Source: JANXQG01 sp963775975
GTDB taxonomy: Bacteria; Planctomycetota; Planctomycetia; Pirellulales; Thermoguttaceae
Direction of reading: 5' to 3'
DNA length: 64,000 nt
Assembly (NCBI GenBank): GCA_963775975.1
Contig: CAVZKX010000002.1
Span: forward strand, 1,364,001 to 1,428,000
The translations under genes and the position numbers were made by a program. The notes under the pieces were generated by a model. It was not told the DNA's origin, did not search any database, and was given only the letters and a program-made list of their open reading frames with translations. Below, one piece after another: positions 1 to 9,257 of this stretch (positions within the stretch are counted from its first letter, which is position 1; each line of letters opens with the position of its first letter).

Positions 1-26
1 CAATTGGTCGGTTGGGTTGGTCACGG

Positions 27-1223
27 TCACATCGGTGCTCGTGGCGAGAGCCAAGTTAGCCGAAATCGTGTGCCGCCGGCGACCACAATCGCCGCGTCAA
101 CGGGGGTGGCGTGCAGCGTGATCGTCTGCGTCCCTGCGATCGTATAACTTTGATTGCTGCTAAAAGTCAAAAATCCTAGGGTCACCGAAACGTCGGTCGA
201 AATCGTCCTTGGCGCCGTGATCGCACTGCCTAATACGACCGAAGCGTTCACCGCGCTCGGCACGCCATTGAGCCAGTTGCCGGTGGTGGACCAGTTTCCG
301 CCGGCGTCGACATTCCAACTGGAAGCCAGTTTGTATTGATATAGGAGATTGTCGGCCTGGTCGGCGACCCAGAGAGCCCCCGCTGGTCCGAATGCGAGGC
401 TTACGGGCTGATACGGCAACGCGATCTGACCGAGATATGCCCCCGTGCTGCTGAACTCGAGCAAGGCATTGTTCCCTGCGTTCGCGACCCAAAGGTTTCC
501 CGACGAATCGCGGATGATGTCGGTTGGGTTCGACAGTTGTGCGCGCCCGAACTCCTGAATCCAGCCCGCGGTAGAGGTAAATTCCGCCACGCGATTGTTG
601 CCCGTGTCGAGGACAAATAAATGCCCCGAGGGGTCGATCGCAAGCCCGCTCGCGCGCTCGAACTCGCCAATCTGGTTACCGAAAGAGCCGACCGTCCGCA
701 CAAAGGTTCCGCCGCTGGTGAACTCGTCAAGGCGGTTATTGTACCAGTCATTGACCCAGACGTTGCCCGAATGGTCGATAGCGATTGCTTGGGCTTCGCT
801 GATCTGTCCAGCGCCGCTGCCGCCAGAGCCAAATGTTTTGATAAAGCTGCCCGTGGGTGAAAACTCTTCGACGCGATCGTTGTACGAATCGGCAACCCAC
901 ACGTTGTTACTGGCATCAACCGCTATACCCTGAGGAAAGAAGAATTGTCCGTTGCCGCTGCCTTGTGAGCCGATGCTCTGCAGGAAAATTCCAGTTGGCC
1001 CGAATTCCTCAATGCAGTTGTTGGTTTGATCCGCGACCCAGACGTCGCCGGAGGAGTTTAGCGCGAGCCGGCGAATGCCGTTGAATTGTCCGTTGCCGCC
1101 GCCGAAATTGCTGATCGTGTTGATCAGTGTGTACGTCGACGTGGCCGCTGCTAGCGGATTTGCGGCCGCCAACAAGGCCACGCACGCCGCGACAAGCGCG
1201 AAAAATCGGCTAACTCGCAACAT
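27..1223 (-). CDS. NHL-repeat surface protein with autotransporter-type C-terminal segment (partial, frame break)
   Basis: Secreted protein of unknown substrate. The start at 1223 is chosen because it opens a good signal peptide (MLRVSRFFALVAACVALLAA...). The frame is open further upstream, but that part reads like noncoding sequence. Residues about 40-300 form six NHL repeats (motifs such as VWVADQTNN, VWVADSYND, VWVNDWYNN), expected to fold as a six-bladed propeller. After this comes the NWSTTGNWLNG signature that begins planctomycete autotransporter-associated beta-strand regions. The frame ends at 27, but a one-base shift near 68-80 restores a typical continuation (TISANLALATSTDVTV) that stays open to the window edge. 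The real gene therefore probably continues leftward. Family assignment is good; function is not known. Confidence 0.8.
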   Translation of the reverse strand: MLRVSRFFALVAACVALLAAANPLAAATSTYTLINTISNFGGGNGQFNGIRRLALNSSGDVWVADQTNNCIEEFGPTGIFLQSIGSQGSGNGQFFFPQGIAVDASNNVWVADSYNDRVEEFSPTGSFIKTFGSGGSGAGQISEAQAIAIDHSGNVWVNDWYNNRLDEFTSGGTFVRTVGSFGNQIGEFERASGLAIDPSGHLFVLDTGNNRVAEFTSTAGWIQEFGRAQLSNPTDIIRDSSGNLWVANAGNNALLEFSSTGAYLGQIALPYQPVSLAFGPAGALWVADQADNLLYQYKLASSWNVDAGGNWSTTGNWLNGVPSAVNASVVLGSAITAPRTISTDVSVTLGFLTFSSNQSYTIAGTQTITLHATPVDAAIVVAGGTRFRLTWLSPRAPM

Positions 1224-1565
1224 GGTAGACACCACCCCTGCGTCCTGAAACCAACATCTCACCCTGGTTGCAGCCCAAGTCGCCGCAAGGCAAGCTCCGT
1301 CAGGAAAAAAGAAGGGGCGTGGCTTTCGGGGCCAAAGGCAGCTTTTGCGAGAGAAGGTGTCCGGCACGGCCGCTCGGCAAGCGGACCGTTCGAGGCGACT
1401 AGGGCGGGATACTTTGGCGCTGCCTGCTAAAATATCTTGTGACGGTGGCCGGCACATTAGCGGCCGGGCACCCTTTCTAAAACCCCCATTATTTTGGCTC
1501 CGCCGAAAATGCTTGTCAAGCGCTAGCGGCTGCTTCGCGGCAGAACGGCAGAGTCGCCGAACCTG
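1224..1565. other. Intergenic stretch, no gene recognised
   Basis: This stretch lies upstream of the NHL-repeat gene and should hold its promoter on the minus strand. Small open frames here show no family resemblance. A short segment near 1350-1375 (GAGAAGGTGTCCGGCAC) resembles the palindromic repeat debris found between planctomycete genes. Confidence 0.4.
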
Positions 1566-1629
1566 TAGGGAACGGCCTCCGTGCCGTTCAGGATTTCCAC
1601 GGAACGCCACGGAGGGCGTTCCCTACAGT
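1566..1629. repeat. REP-like palindrome, GGAACGCC/GGCGTTCC family
   Basis: Two facing arms, TGTAGGGAACGGCCTCCGTG on the left and the near-complement ending GGCGTTCCCTACA on the right, flank a second inner hairpin (GGAACGCCACGGAGGGCGTTCC). The same core occurs again at 45995-46016. It lies directly beside a transposase remnant. Such elements are normally non-autonomous and mobilised by REP-associated transposases; that origin is inference. Confidence 0.75.
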
Positions 1630-1644
1630 CGGACTTTGCCGTTC

Positions 1645-1808
1645 CCCCGGACTTTAAGCTGTATCGAAAACGCAACATCCTCGAGCGACTCATCGGATGG
1701 CTCAAGGAAAGCCGCCGCGTCTTCTCTCGTTTCGAAAAGAAGCCAGAAACTTCGCTGGATTCCTCAAGATGGCGTTCCTTGTACGATACTTCTGGCTAGC
1801 CGCCCCCG
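1645..1808 (+). pseudogene. IS5-type transposase C-terminal remnant
   Basis: The frame reading YRKRNILERLIGWLKESRRV is the conserved YREN-like region at the end of the DDE domain of IS5-family transposases. It carries the catalytic glutamate context (RNxxERxxxxLKxxRR) and then SRFEK. The rest of the typical ending (NFAGFLKMAFLVRYFWLA) continues in a neighbouring frame from about 1745, so the remnant also holds a frame break. Everything upstream of the last 55 codons is missing and no terminal inverted repeats were found. This is a dead fragment. Confidence 0.75.
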
Positions 1809-2008
1809 GATGAAAAACCCCGTTTCAAAACAGAGCCTAGGTCAATACGTCCTACATTGCTGAATCGCTTCTCCCCGGCCACGCCCCCCCAAAACAGGTC
1901 TAGTCGAGTTGAAAAGCAGCTTTCGTTAGATTTTCCGACACAGATTGCCGCCGTTAGTATCCTCTATATAGTAGAATCGTCTTCTCGGAGTAACTGGGAA
2001 GTCTGGGT

Positions 2009-2584
2009 ATGGCTGGGCCGGAAGACAGCGATCGGTCGACTGCGGAGTTTCTGCGGCTGTTTGCGCACAATCAAAACAAGCTCTTCCGCTACATCGTCGC
2101 CCTAGTGACTAACCTACAGGACGCGGAGGACATTTTAGGCGAGACGACGTTGACGCTTTGGCGCGAGTTCGGGCACTTCAATTCTGGCACGAATTTCCTC
2201 GCGTGGGCACGCCGCATCGCACATCTGCGAGTCCTAGAGTACTACCGCGGCCGCGCTCGGAGAGTTCCCGAGGATCTGCTTACCGCATTGGCGAGGGATT
2301 TCGAGAGCCGCGAGATGGAGGCCGATCCGCGCTTGGCGTTCCTGGCGGACTGTCGCAAGAAACTGCGGCATTCCGATCAGGCGCTGCTGGAGCGGCGTTA
2401 CGAATTTAACACTCCGGTTCAAGACTTGGCCCGTCAGATGGGACGACCAGTCAACTCGGTATCGAAGTCGCTAGGCCGCATCCGCCGCGCCCTGATGGAA
2501 TGCATTCAACGCGCGATGGCAGCCTTCGGCAAGGAAGATAAAGACGACGACAGAATGAGAACATTCATGGTGGTACAAAAGTGA
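2009..2584 (+). CDS. ECF RNA polymerase sigma factor (Rhodopirellula/Verrucomicrobium type)
   Basis: A 191-residue sigma-70 family factor that would redirect RNA polymerase to the promoters of an extracytoplasmic response. Region 2 is visible at about residues 15-75 (FLRLFAHNQNKLFRYI, DAEDILGETTLTLW, FLAWARRIAHLRVLEYYR). Region 4 lies at about 110-170, with a helix-turn-helix ending in RPVNSVSKSLGRIRRAL. The stop codon overlaps the GTG start of the following FecR-like gene (GTGA), so the two are translationally coupled. That is the usual arrangement of sigma factor and membrane anti-sigma partner. The hemicellulase genes begin 2 kb downstream on the same strand, which makes them plausible targets. 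Confidence 0.92.
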   Translation: MAGPEDSDRSTAEFLRLFAHNQNKLFRYIVALVTNLQDAEDILGETTLTLWREFGHFNSGTNFLAWARRIAHLRVLEYYRGRARRVPEDLLTALARDFESREMEADPRLAFLADCRKKLRHSDQALLERRYEFNTPVQDLARQMGRPVNSVSKSLGRIRRALMECIQRAMAAFGKEDKDDDRMRTFMVVQK

Positions 2585-3565
2585 TCCGGCACCAATCCGA
2601 TCGAGAATTTGATGACTTGCTGGACCAGGCTTGCGACGGTTGCATAACAGACTCCGGCTGGCAGCGGTTGCTTGAGTTGCTTGCACAAAGCGAGTCGCAT
2701 CGCCGTCGTTATCTCGAAATCATGGAATTGCACGCCGCCTTGTGGTCCGGCGGTGCGGCCCAACCCATGGTTCCAATGCAGGCATGCGATCCTGCTTTCA
2801 ACACCGCCGCACGACTCAGTGCAGCCGCGCCGTCGTTTCTCAGTCGGCTTTCTACTGAGGCATGGCAACGCGATTCACGCAGAGCGGCCATAGTAGGCGG
2901 TTTGGCCGCCATCGTGCTGGTTGGCGTGGTGCTCGCGACATTTTTTTACCAGCGTAATCGGCCCGCGGAGTTAGCTGGCCACAGTCGTCAGCTCCCCGAC
3001 GAGCCCCGAGCAGCTGACCGCACAATATCGCCGCAGCTTCCGCCCGTGCCGGTGCCCCATATTGCCCACTCTGGCGATTCAAAGTCTGTGGCGCAGATGG
3101 TCCGCACCTACGATTGCGTCTGGTCGGAGGAGAGCGACCACGCCATCGACGGCGATTATCTGATAGCCGGGGAACAACTTCGACTGCGCTCGGGCTTGGC
3201 CGAGATTCAGTTTGGCTGCGGTGCACGAGTGATTCTGCAAGGCCCGGCTACCATGCTATTGGAATCTAGCCGCACCGCGTCCCTGTCGTCCGGTAAAGTG
3301 ACGGTGTGCGCGGAAACTCCATCGGCCAAAGGGTTCGCTATTCGCACTCCACGAATGAACACAGTCGATCTTGGCACTGAGTTCGGCCTGGAAGTGTCTT
3401 CCACCGGCATCGAGCAGGTCCACGTTTTCCGCGGCAAGGTAGTCGTTTCGCCCTCGGGAACAAGCATTCCCTCCGTTGCGCCGCAACACCTCGGCGAGTC
3501 GCAGGGGATCGAATTCAATCCCAACACGCGCGGCGTGAAACTGGTGGCTAACAATGGCGATGCGC
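2581..3565 (+). CDS. FecR-domain transmembrane anti-sigma-like protein, N-terminal part (frame break to LamG part)
   Basis: Predicted membrane partner of the preceding ECF factor. The GTG start overlaps the sigma stop codon. Residues 1-100 are cytoplasmic and contain the acidic opening seen in planctomycete FecR proteins (REFDDLLDQACDGCI...WQRLLELLAQS). One transmembrane helix lies near residues 103-124. The FecR domain follows at about 190-290 (SGLAEIQFGCGARVILQGPA, NTVDLGTEFGLEV, VFRGKVVV). The open frame runs on to 3855, but after about 3560 it is out of register. The LamG part continues in the +1 frame from about 3554, so the intact protein was probably about 630 residues. A GCGC lies in the break interval. 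Confidence 0.85.
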
Positions 3566-4486
3566 TTCGCCCGCTCGCTGGACGAGGTGCAGACCAAGCG
3601 GCATGTCATGGCCTATTGGCGCTTCGAGGACCATGCGGTAGGAGTCCTGGCGCCCGATACCCAGGAGGGCAAGGCCCCGGTTCGCGCCAGCCTCGACTCC
3701 AGCATCAACGGAAACGATCTTTACACGTGGAGCAGAGGCACCGAGCCTGCTTTCTCCAGCGATGTTCCGGCCCCGATGGTGGCGCGATCGCTCGAAGCGA
3801 ATATCGCAAGCCTGGACAACAGCAGGCCGCCCACGGGCGGCCACCCGACCCGTGACTTGTTTACAATGTCCGGCTGGAGCAGGCCCTCGCCGGCGGACTT
3901 GCAGACGATCACGCCCCTTGAGTGGACCGTGGAGGCCTCGGTTAAACTCGCCAAATACCGCAATACCTGCCAAACGTTCGTTGTTCGCGACGGCATGAAC
4001 GTATGCGTTAGCAAACCGGAATTGGCACCGTTTGCTTTCGACGTCACGCCGCAGATGCGATTCGAAGTCATGTTCTGCGATGTCGACGGTCGAGAGCACC
4101 GAGCCAGATGCACGACGCTGGCGGTCGAGAAAGACCGTTGGTATCACGTGGCGGCCACCAGCGACGGCGCGGTATTGAGGCTTTATGTCGATTCCTTGGA
4201 CGGCGACGGCTATCGGCTAGTGGCGTCAACGAACTTGCCGAAGACTGGCTCGACGGCATTGGCGCGAGGCGTCTGGCCGGCCGATACCAAGGATCGCATG
4301 GGCCATCCTTACATTTGGTCGGTGGGCCGCGGTTACTACGACGGCCGCGTAACCGATTGGTTCCAAGGTTGGATCGACGAAGTGCGAATTTGCGACGTGG
4401 CGCTACCCCCCGAGGCGTTTTTGTTCGCCAAGCGCCGGCCTCAGCAGCACCCAGCGGGAGAGACTGTTCATTTGCCACAACCCTGA
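3554..4486 (+). CDS. LamG-like (concanavalin-fold) C-terminal part of the FecR protein
   Basis: Continuation of the preceding protein in another frame. It starts with the conserved RHVMAYWRFEDHAVG linker. It then shows a LamG/concanavalin-like jellyroll (SSINGNDLY, TPLEWTVEASVKL, DRWYHVAATSDGAVLRLYVD, GWIDEVRICDVAL). The paralogue at 25027-27356 has the same domains in the same order, which supports treating the two frames as one gene. In a membrane-anchored FecR protein this domain would face outside the cytoplasmic membrane and could bind polysaccharide. That ligand role is inference from the fold and from the neighbouring xylan-degrading genes. It could be translated separately from 3554, but no ribosome-binding site is evident. 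Confidence 0.8.
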   Translation: MAMRFARSLDEVQTKRHVMAYWRFEDHAVGVLAPDTQEGKAPVRASLDSSINGNDLYTWSRGTEPAFSSDVPAPMVARSLEANIASLDNSRPPTGGHPTRDLFTMSGWSRPSPADLQTITPLEWTVEASVKLAKYRNTCQTFVVRDGMNVCVSKPELAPFAFDVTPQMRFEVMFCDVDGREHRARCTTLAVEKDRWYHVAATSDGAVLRLYVDSLDGDGYRLVASTNLPKTGSTALARGVWPADTKDRMGHPYIWSVGRGYYDGRVTDWFQGWIDEVRICDVALPPEAFLFAKRRPQQHPAGETVHLPQP

Positions 4487-4616
4487 TACCTTTGTAATCG
4501 GCGTCTTTCCTGTCCGAAAGGCAGATTTCCTCAATGGCTGGCGTAGTTGTGTAGCCGCGATGGTAGTTACTGGCGATCAGTGTTCCAAACCAACAACTAG
4601 ATTTCGGAGAAACCCC

Positions 4617-7600
4617 ATGATAATTCGAACCCTACGTTCTCTACCTGTATTGCTGAGCGGACTCTTCTTCCTCACCGCAGTCGTTAACGCCGTTGAAAGC
4701 CGTGCTCAAGGTGGCAGGCGTGGCGGCTTCGGCGGCCCCATCGTGCTCAACGCCGACGATGTCGCGGCGTTTGCCGATCCGCCCCGCGGCTTCAAGGCGA
4801 AGCGCGAAGGTGTCCCGCACGGGAAACTGGAGATGGTAAGCTACGAATCGAAGTCCGTTGGAAGCACCCGAAAGATGAACGTCTATACGCCGCCCGGCTA
4901 TTCGACGGAGAAAAAGTACCCGGTCCTATACTTGCTGCACGGTATCGGCGGCGACGAGACGGAGTGGGAGCGATTTGCTACACCGGACGTCATCCTCGAC
5001 AACCTTCTGGCCGAAGGCAAGGCGACGCCGATGATTGTCGTGATGCCCAACGGCCGGGCGCAAAAGGACGATCGTCCGAATTCCGGCGGCAACGCCTTCG
5101 CCGCCTTTGGAGCTTTCGAGCAAGACTTGCTGAAAGACGTCATTCCGACGATTGAATCGCGCTATTCGGTGCAGGCGGACCGCGAACACCGTGCGTTGGC
5201 CGGTCTTTCAATGGGCGCGGGACAGTCGCTCAACTTCGGGCTAGGCAACTTGGACACATTTGCCTGGATCGGTTCGTTCTCGGCCGCGCCGAATACCAAG
5301 CAACCGACCCAACTCATTCCCGATCCGGCAGCCGCCAAAGACAAGATCAAGTTGCTCTTCATCTCTTGCGGAAATAAGGACGGCCTGATTCGGATCAGCC
5401 AAGGGGTCCACGCGTACCTCAAGGAGAATAAGGTTCAGCATGTCTGGCATGTGGATGGCAACGCGCACGACCCCACGCACTGGAGCAACAGTCTTTATTA
5501 CTTCACGCAACAGATTTTTCAGTCGGCCAAGCCGCAAAGCAAGCTTGCCGCCGCAGCGCAGACGGCTGCGCAGACGACTACGGTGCAGCCGGCCCAGGAC
5601 ACGCCGGCTACGGACGATTTTAAGCCGTCGGTCCTCAACCAGCCCGGCCGGCAGTATCCTCAGGTCAATTCCCAGCGGCGCATCCGTACCCGCGTTGTCG
5701 CGCCGCAGGCCAAGAGCGTCATGCTCGACATTGGCGGGGTGCGCTACCCGCTCAAAAAGGGCGAAGGCGACGCCTGGATCGGCGAATCGGCGCCGCAGGA
5801 CGAAGGTTTCCACTACTACCAGATCTGGATCGACGACGCCAAGGTTCCCGATCCCGGCACCTTGTTCTTTTACGGTGCCAGCCGCTGGGGCAGCGGCGTC
5901 GAAGTCCCGGCACACGACCAGGACTTTTATGCCTTGAAGAATGTGGCCCACGGCGAACTGCGGCAAGTTTTGTATCATTCCCAAACCGCCAATGCCGATC
6001 TCCGTTGCTTTGTGTACACACCGCCGGATTACGAGAAGGACGCATCGAAGCGTTATCCAGTGCTATATCTGCAGCACGGGGGCGGAGAAGACGAAACAGG
6101 CTGGGGCAACCAGGGCCATGCCGGGCTGATCATGGATAACCTGATTGCCGAAGGAAAAACAAAGCCGTTCCTCATCGTGATGGCCAATAGTTACATCCCC
6201 GGCGCTGCCGGTCCCGGCCGCGGGCCGGCAACCGCCGGTCGCACCGGGCCGGCCGCTCCCGGCGCAACGCCGGGCGGCCGCGGACGCATGAACCTCGACT
6301 TCAGCGCATTCCGCCGCGTACTCCTTGATGACCTGATTCCCTATATCGACTCCCACTACCGCACGCTTGCCGATCAGCCGCATCGGGCGATGGCCGGCCT
6401 CTCCATGGGCGGCATGCAGACGAAGCAGATCACCTTGGCCAACCTCGACAAGTTCTCCCATATCGGTCTTTTCAGCGGCGGCAATATCGCGCCGGCGGAC
6501 ATTTCCGATATGGCCGCCTTCAAACAGAAGGTCAAGTTAGTATTCGTCAGCTATGGGAGCCGCGAGAACCGCACCGGCCCGGCGGGCGGCAGGAGCAGCC
6601 TTGAAAGCGCCAAGGCCGGTATTGAGGCGCTCCAGCAAGCCGGAATCAAGAGCGTTTTTTACGTATCGCCCGACACCGCGCACGAGTGGCAGAGTTGGCG
6701 GCGAGGCTTGCATGAATTCGCGCCTCTGCTGTTCCAGGACGTATCGGCGACGGTGGCGTCGGCAGCAAAGCCGGCCGAGACTGGTGCCGCGGCAGCCGCG
6801 ACTTCTCCAATTGCGCCGGCAGGAAAGATCATCCGCATCAAGGCGGGCTCTTCCGAATCTTTTAGGGATTCCGCAGGAAACGTCTGGGAGGCGGAGCGGG
6901 GATTCGAAGGCGGCCAGACCATCGATCGAGATGCGGAACTGGCCATCGCCAATACGAAGGACCCAGGCCTCTACCGTTCGGAACATTACTCGATGGACTC
7001 CTTCTCCTGCGATGTACCCAACGGTGAATACCTCGTCAAGCTGCATTTCGCCGAGACCTTTGAGGGCATCAGCGGCGAGGGCCAGCGGGTCTTCTCCTTC
7101 AACGTTCAGGGCAAGGAATTCAAGGATTTCGACGTCTGGAAGAAGGCCGGTGGCGCCAACAAGGTCTACATCGAGAACGTGCCGGTCAAGGTAACCAACG
7201 GCAAGTTGAAAATTACCTTCACCCCCAATGTCGAGAATCCCCAGATTAACGCTATCGAGATCATCCCGCAAACGGCGGCAGGGCCAAAGTCCACATCTGG
7301 CGCGATGCCCGTACTTACGATTGATGCGGGCAAAGTCACCAGCGCTGTCAGTCCCAAGCTCTACGGCTTGATGACTGAAGAGATCAACTTCTCCTACGAG
7401 GGCGGACTCTACGGGGAATTGATTCGCAATCGCACGTTCAAAGCAAGTGCTCAAAGCCCCGTCGGCTGGAGTGCTGTTGGCGACGGGAAGATTACGTTGG
7501 ACGCGAGTCAACCGCTGAACGACGCATTGGGAGTGAGCCTGAAACTCGATGCGAGCAAGGCGTCGGAAAGTTCGCCGGTGGGAATTGCCAACGGTGGTTA

Positions 7601-9233
7601 CTGGGGAATTCCCGTCCGCCCGAACACGGCTTATCGTGCCTCGTTTTATGCTCGCGGAGAGCATTTTTCCGGCCCGCTTGAGGTTTCCTTGCAAAGCGCC
7701 AATGGCGATAAAGTTTTTGCCAGCGCCGTCGTTCCCAAGATTTCCTCCACAAGGCAGAAATACGACATTACGTTGTCCACCGCAAACGTGGAAACGTCGA
7801 AGGCGAATCGGTTCGTTATTTCCACAAAACAGCCAGGCGAACAAGGCGCGGTCTGCTTTCAGAACGTGTCGCTGTTTGGCCCAACATTCAAGAATCATCC
7901 CAACGGCACACGGCCGGATATCATGCAATTGATGGCGGATATGCAGCCCAAATTCTTGCGATTTCCTGGCGGGAACTATCTCGAAGGCAATTCGATAGCC
8001 GAACGCTTCAACTGGCGGGAAACCATCGGCGACGTCTCGCAACGTCCCGGACACCGCAGCCCTTGGGGTTACTGGTCTACGGACGGACTAGGCTTGTTGG
8101 AATACTTGCAATGGTGCGAGGACTTGGACATGGAGCCACTGCTAGCTGTGTACGCCGGCTATTCCCTGCGGGGACAGCATGTCGATCCGGGTCCACAATT
8201 GGAACCGTTCGTCAAAGAAGCCCTTGAGGAGATTGAGTACGTCATCGGTGACGCGAACACGCAGTGGGGCGCGCAACGGGCCAAGGATGGGCATCCCGCG
8301 CCGTTCAAGCTGACGTATGTGGAGATTGGCAACGAAGATTGGTTCGACCGCAGCGGCAGTTATGACGGGCGTTTCACGCAGTTTTACGACGCCATTAAGG
8401 CGAAGTACCCCAACCTGCAGGTCATCTCCACGGTCGGCTACGAACATCCCCAGTCGCAGCGCGTTCACAGCCGCGTGCCCGACCTGGTGGACGAACACTA
8501 TTACCGTTCGCAGGAAGAAATGCAGGCCCACGCGCTGGACTACGACAAGTACTCGCGCACGGACAAATCAAAGATCTTTGTGGGCGAATGGGCGACCCGC
8601 GTCGGCTCGCCGACTCCCAACATGGCCGGCGCACTGGGCGACGCGGCGTGGATGACCGGCATGGAGCGCAATTCGGACGTCGTGGTAATGTCCTGCTATG
8701 CGCCGCTTTTCGTGAACGTCAGCCAGCTTAACGGCCCCAACCGTTCCATGCAATGGGCCACGGATCTGATCGGTCACGACGCGCTGACGAGCTATGGATC
8801 GCCGGCCTATTATGGCCAGAAAATGTTCAGCACGATGCACGGCGATGAGATTCTTGCGACGGCTTCCGAGAACATTCCGACCCGCCAATCGCAGCCGCGC
8901 GCGCCGCGCCGCGGCGGAATTTCCCAGCCGCGGCAATTGCGGGACCTCTTCTTCTGTGCCACCCGCGACAACAAGAGCGGTACCGTTTATCTAAAGATCG
9001 TAAACACGTCCGACTCCGCGCAGCCTGTCCACGTTCGCCTCAACGGCGCGGCGAAGGTCGATGCGGAAGGCGAGGTGGTATCGCTGGCCGCCGATAGCCT
9101 GAACGACACGAATACCATTGAGCAGCCCCAGAAGGTCGTCCCGCATACCGAAACGGCAACGGACTTGGGCGCCGATTTCACGCGCGAGTTTCCGCGATAT
9201 TCCATCTCGGTCGTGAAATTGAAGACGAGATGA
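4617..9233 (+). CDS. Multidomain hemicellulase: two CE1-type esterases, malectin domain and GH51 arabinofuranosidase
   Basis: A secreted 1538-residue enzyme. ATG 4617 has a GGAG eight bases upstream and opens a signal peptide. Residues 50-310 are an alpha/beta-hydrolase esterase of the CE1/enterochelin-esterase type (LYLLHGIGGDETEW, nucleophile Ser198 in GLSMGAG). Residues 340-440 are a beta-sandwich module, followed to about 720 by a second esterase (LYLQHGGGEDETGW, Ser596 in GLSMGGM) with a Pro/Gly/Ala-rich insert. Residues about 738-885 match malectin (DREAELAIANT-like region, FAETFEGISGEGQRVF). From about 895 to the end lies GH51 alpha-L-arabinofuranosidase, with acid/base Glu1240 (EIGNED) and nucleophile Glu1324 (FVGEWAT). 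Expected action: removal of arabinose and its feruloyl or acetyl esters from arabinoxylan. The frame is intact. Confidence 0.93.
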   Translation: MIIRTLRSLPVLLSGLFFLTAVVNAVESRAQGGRRGGFGGPIVLNADDVAAFADPPRGFKAKREGVPHGKLEMVSYESKSVGSTRKMNVYTPPGYSTEKKYPVLYLLHGIGGDETEWERFATPDVILDNLLAEGKATPMIVVMPNGRAQKDDRPNSGGNAFAAFGAFEQDLLKDVIPTIESRYSVQADREHRALAGLSMGAGQSLNFGLGNLDTFAWIGSFSAAPNTKQPTQLIPDPAAAKDKIKLLFISCGNKDGLIRISQGVHAYLKENKVQHVWHVDGNAHDPTHWSNSLYYFTQQIFQSAKPQSKLAAAAQTAAQTTTVQPAQDTPATDDFKPSVLNQPGRQYPQVNSQRRIRTRVVAPQAKSVMLDIGGVRYPLKKGEGDAWIGESAPQDEGFHYYQIWIDDAKVPDPGTLFFYGASRWGSGVEVPAHDQDFYALKNVAHGELRQVLYHSQTANADLRCFVYTPPDYEKDASKRYPVLYLQHGGGEDETGWGNQGHAGLIMDNLIAEGKTKPFLIVMANSYIPGAAGPGRGPATAGRTGPAAPGATPGGRGRMNLDFSAFRRVLLDDLIPYIDSHYRTLADQPHRAMAGLSMGGMQTKQITLANLDKFSHIGLFSGGNIAPADISDMAAFKQKVKLVFVSYGSRENRTGPAGGRSSLESAKAGIEALQQAGIKSVFYVSPDTAHEWQSWRRGLHEFAPLLFQDVSATVASAAKPAETGAAAAATSPIAPAGKIIRIKAGSSESFRDSAGNVWEAERGFEGGQTIDRDAELAIANTKDPGLYRSEHYSMDSFSCDVPNGEYLVKLHFAETFEGISGEGQRVFSFNVQGKEFKDFDVWKKAGGANKVYIENVPVKVTNGKLKITFTPNVENPQINAIEIIPQTAAGPKSTSGAMPVLTIDAGKVTSAVSPKLYGLMTEEINFSYEGGLYGELIRNRTFKASAQSPVGWSAVGDGKITLDASQPLNDALGVSLKLDASKASESSPVGIANGGYWGIPVRPNTAYRASFYARGEHFSGPLEVSLQSANGDKVFASAVVPKISSTRQKYDITLSTANVETSKANRFVISTKQPGEQGAVCFQNVSLFGPTFKNHPNGTRPDIMQLMADMQPKFLRFPGGNYLEGNSIAERFNWRETIGDVSQRPGHRSPWGYWSTDGLGLLEYLQWCEDLDMEPLLAVYAGYSLRGQHVDPGPQLEPFVKEALEEIEYVIGDANTQWGAQRAKDGHPAPFKLTYVEIGNEDWFDRSGSYDGRFTQFYDAIKAKYPNLQVISTVGYEHPQSQRVHSRVPDLVDEHYYRSQEEMQAHALDYDKYSRTDKSKIFVGEWATRVGSPTPNMAGALGDAAWMTGMERNSDVVVMSCYAPLFVNVSQLNGPNRSMQWATDLIGHDALTSYGSPAYYGQKMFSTMHGDEILATASENIPTRQSQPRAPRRGGISQPRQLRDLFFCATRDNKSGTVYLKIVNTSDSAQPVHVRLNGAAKVDAEGEVVSLAADSLNDTNTIEQPQKVVPHTETATDLGADFTREFPRYSISVVKLKTR

Positions 9234-9257
9234 ATTTCCTTGCAAACTAAGACTCTT

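Noticed and set aside
3538..3575. Programmed ribosomal frameshift joining the FecR and LamG frames
   Set aside because: No slippery heptamer or downstream pseudoknot was seen, and similar breaks occur in many unrelated genes of the window, so sequence error or mutation is more likely.
6537..8054. 505-codon open frame on the minus strand inside the esterase-GH51 gene
   Set aside because: Antisense shadow of a clearly conserved enzyme; no signal, motif or ribosome site supports it.
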